Positions 5,009-6,514 of a DNA stretch of 6,514 bases are shown here, one piece after another; position 1 is the stretch's first letter; every line of letters starts with the position of its first letter. The notes below the pieces were generated by a model that did no database searches, was not told the origin of the DNA, and worked only from the letters and a program-made list of their open reading frames with translations. The stretch is from Candidatus Staskawiczbacteria bacterium RIFCSPHIGHO2_02_FULL_34_10. GTDB lineage: Bacteria > Patescibacteriota > Minisyncoccia > Minisyncoccales > Staskawiczbacteraceae. The stretch is taken from the NCBI GenBank assembly GCA_001821915.1, contig MHOR01000021.1, forward strand, positions 1 to 6,514. The letters are read 5' to 3'. Position numbers and translations under genes: made by a program.

Positions 5009-5242
5009 CTATTGTCCCTTATTCATTCCTTCTCGAAAAGGGATATCTTTTGCGGCAAGATCAATAAGATCTACGCCGTACCTAAGTTGATCTTCGCGCG
5101 TCAGATCTTTATAGTTTTTCACCCTTTTAATAACAGGCCTATGAGGAAGACCTGTCCTAATCTCATCAGGATACTGCAATCTGACTCTTGGCGGAAGATG
5201 CTTGTACCGTTCATCATGATCAAGGTAATAAATCAGTTCCAT
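5009..5242 (-). CDS. hypothetical 77-residue charged protein
   Basis: I do not recognise this family. The product starts MELIYYLDHDERYKHLPPRV and is rich in charged residues and prolines (QYPDEIRTGLPHRPVIKRVK), with a short helix-like middle (LTREDQLRYGVDLIDLAAKD). There is no cysteine, signal peptide or membrane segment, so it is probably cytosolic. I chose ATG 5240-5242 over the upstream ATG at 5258-5260 because AAAGGAG lies eight bases before it. It is a complete stand-alone unit, with a promoter candidate upstream and a terminator downstream, which argues for a real, perhaps well-expressed, gene. Five GATC sites fall inside or at its edge (5059, 5068, 5089, 5104, 5218). Confidence 0.75.
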   Translation of the reverse strand: MELIYYLDHDERYKHLPPRVRLQYPDEIRTGLPHRPVIKRVKNYKDLTREDQLRYGVDLIDLAAKDIPFREGMNKGQ

Positions 5243-5250
5243 GTAGCGTT

Positions 5251-5257
5251 CTCCTTT
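5251..5257 (-). promoter_or_regulatory. strong ribosome binding site deciding the start at 5242
   Basis: AAAGGAG on the minus strand, eight bases before ATG 5240-5242. It is the only near-consensus Shine-Dalgarno sequence in the window. It overlaps the alternative upstream ATG, which makes that start unlikely. Confidence 0.85.
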
Positions 5258-5265
5258 CAAAGAGG

Positions 5266-5293
5266 TTTATAGGTTATCTTTATACTACTACAA
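5266..5293 (-). promoter_or_regulatory. promoter candidate for the 77-residue gene
   Basis: On the minus strand a -10-like TATAAA (5266-5271) follows a weak -35-like TTGTAG (5288-5293) after 16 bases. It lies between the end of the HD-domain gene (5307) and the ribosome binding site. Confidence 0.35.
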
Positions 5294-5306
5294 AGTTATA
5301 TTAAAC

Positions 5307-6514
5307 TCAAATTACATTAAGCAAAAAATAAGCTGTTTTATTAATCCATTTTTCTTTCATTTTTTCCGACTTCTGTCTGATATTATTTCCTATTAACAAA
5401 ACAAAGTATTGTGGTTCGTCTTTCCAAATTATTTCAAGCCCAGAAATAAGCTTTGAAACTTCAGAAAGATTTTTACCAGCAAGCTCTTTTTTTGATTCAG
5501 AGTAAAGATAAACTGCATTCTTCTCGACTGGAGTGAAGTGAATATCAAATATTAATACCGGCGTATCCATATTGCCAATACTACTAAGATATTGTTCATA
5601 AGTAATTGTTTTATCAAAGCCCAAAGGGTTATCGCGACGTGCTTTTTCTGCCACCTTTTCTTGTAGTGCATGATAAGTGGGTCTTGTTTTCCAAAGACTC
5701 AATATATTTTTCTTTTTACGATAGAAAACAGCTTCTTGGACCATCTGTATGTATTGGTCACTAGATTCTATGCCTCTTAGTATATTCCACATCCAAATAT
5801 CATCTCTTAGTGCAAATTTTTGCACATTTTCAATACTAAATTGCTCTTTGGTTATAATTTTTAACGTTAATGCTTTTTCAATTAAAAACCTTACAAGCAT
5901 CTTTGTGCAAATAACTTGGTGATGAAAATGTATCCAAGTATAGGTTCGATACCTATCAAGCAACAAGGCCTCCATTGAAGTCAGAGCTTTTTCAGAATAT
6001 GCAATAAGTCAGCCGTTTTCATCTTGTTCAATAAATACTGAGTCACATAATCTTCTGATATCGTAATGTCCATACTCCCCGCCTGCCAAAAGTCCATCTC
6101 TTTGCACAAAATCAATGCGATCAGCATCGACTTCTGAATCAATGATAGACTTTACCAAAGAAAGTGGATGGCTAGGCAAAAAAGTTTTTTCTTCTAGAAG
6201 TCGTGGTAGTGAAGGACTTATAATATCAGTTGTTTTCACGTCCTTAATAACTTTTTTTGCAATTACTGCTCCGAACGCTTCGTGCAGTTTCTTAAAACCT
6301 TTTAATCCTGTCCATTCTTCAATGGTTCTAAGATAAGCTACTTTACTTCCTGTAAAACTCTCCATTGCATACTCAAAAAGATGGCTTAATGGAAAATGTC
6401 CTATATCATGTAAAAGTGCGTATAATCTGCAAAGCTCAACAAAATCTTTTTCTTTGCTAATGCCTGTTTTCCGTTTTAACTCCCTCTTGTAGTCTCTCCA
6501 TTTTGGGCTTTTGG
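5307..6514 (-). pseudogene. HD-domain phosphohydrolase (SAMHD1/dGTPase-like), partial, in-frame TGA
   Basis: The gene enters from the right edge; its 5' end, including the first metal-binding His expected upstream, is outside. The visible frame has the HD dyad in YALLHDIGHFPLSH (HD codons 6405-6410), then SEVDADRIDFVQRDGLLAGG with the downstream metal-binding Asp, and YGHYDIRRL, all typical of SAMHD1-like dNTP triphosphohydrolases and related HD proteins. At 6009-6011 a TGA interrupts the frame after FIEQDENG. The same frame continues without loss as LIAYSEKALTSMEALLLDRY and runs 222 further residues from the next ATG to TGA 5307-5309. About 400 residues are visible in all, a normal amount for the family after its start. 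The lesion is a single codon, most simply CGA (Arg) to TGA. A stop here leaves the HD core but removes the C-terminal half needed for oligomer contacts in relatives. Read-through at UGA-CUU or a sequencing error are alternatives. Confidence 0.85.

Noticed and set aside
6000..6015. Selenocysteine at the in-frame TGA
   Set aside because: HD phosphohydrolases have no known selenocysteine at this position and I see no convincing SECIS-like hairpin just downstream.
5307..6514. Genome-wide recoding of UGA as glycine or tryptophan
   Set aside because: Only one in-frame UGA is seen across all coding sequence, and UGA ends the C39 peptidase and nuclease genes right at a terminator or hairpin.

Overview
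The window is an AT-rich piece of a bacterial chromosome or contig. Every gene I can support lies on the minus strand, so transcription runs from high to low coordinates. Genes are short and tightly packed, mostly without clear Shine-Dalgarno sequences. A DsbB-like membrane protein paired with a membrane-anchored thioredoxin is a combination common in uncultivated small-genome bacteria (Patescibacteria/CPR, for example Parcubacteria). That placement is an inference from gene content and composition; no ribosomal or phylogenetic marker is present.

In transcription order: (1) A partial HD-domain phosphohydrolase (SAMHD1/dGTPase-like) enters from the right edge and carries an in-frame TGA (5307-6514). 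(2) A 77-residue unknown protein has its own promoter candidate, a strong ribosome binding site and a rho-independent terminator (5009-5242). (3) A stand-alone PD-(D/E)XK nuclease of the Cas4/RecB type with two cysteine pairs (4113-4889) ends inside a 20-bp perfect hairpin. (4) A thiol-redox pair follows: thioredoxin-like protein (3674-4054) and DsbB (3059-3601), separated by a palindromic array of 7-base repeats. (5) A small repeat protein resembling beta-flower proteins (2718-3017) is coupled to a C39-family cysteine peptidase (2212-2715), which ends in a terminator.

(6) The most interesting part is 416-1959, where much of the DNA is visibly richer in G+C than the rest (some 60-base lines at 48-57% against about 28% in dsbB). 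It holds the N-terminal stub of a DpnA-like adenine methyltransferase, then a full-length but frameshifted homologue of DpnI (the endonuclease that cuts only methylated GmATC), a 63-residue ORF, and the C-terminal half of a MutH/Sau3AI-type endonuclease, also frameshifted. All three recognisable families act at, or typically at, GATC. The arrangement reads as a GATC restriction-modification cassette whose middle was replaced by a DpnI-type gene of opposite methylation dependence, leaving the ends of the old methylase and old endonuclease as scars. (7) A frameshifted cupin-like gene (35-390) ends the run; its restored stop codon falls in a G-rich tandem repeat at the left edge (1-41).

Four genes carry a single-lesion break (three one-base frameshifts and one in-frame TGA), while the block 2212-5242 is intact. 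Whether this is decay of a dispensable defence region or uncorrected read error cannot be decided from sequence alone.
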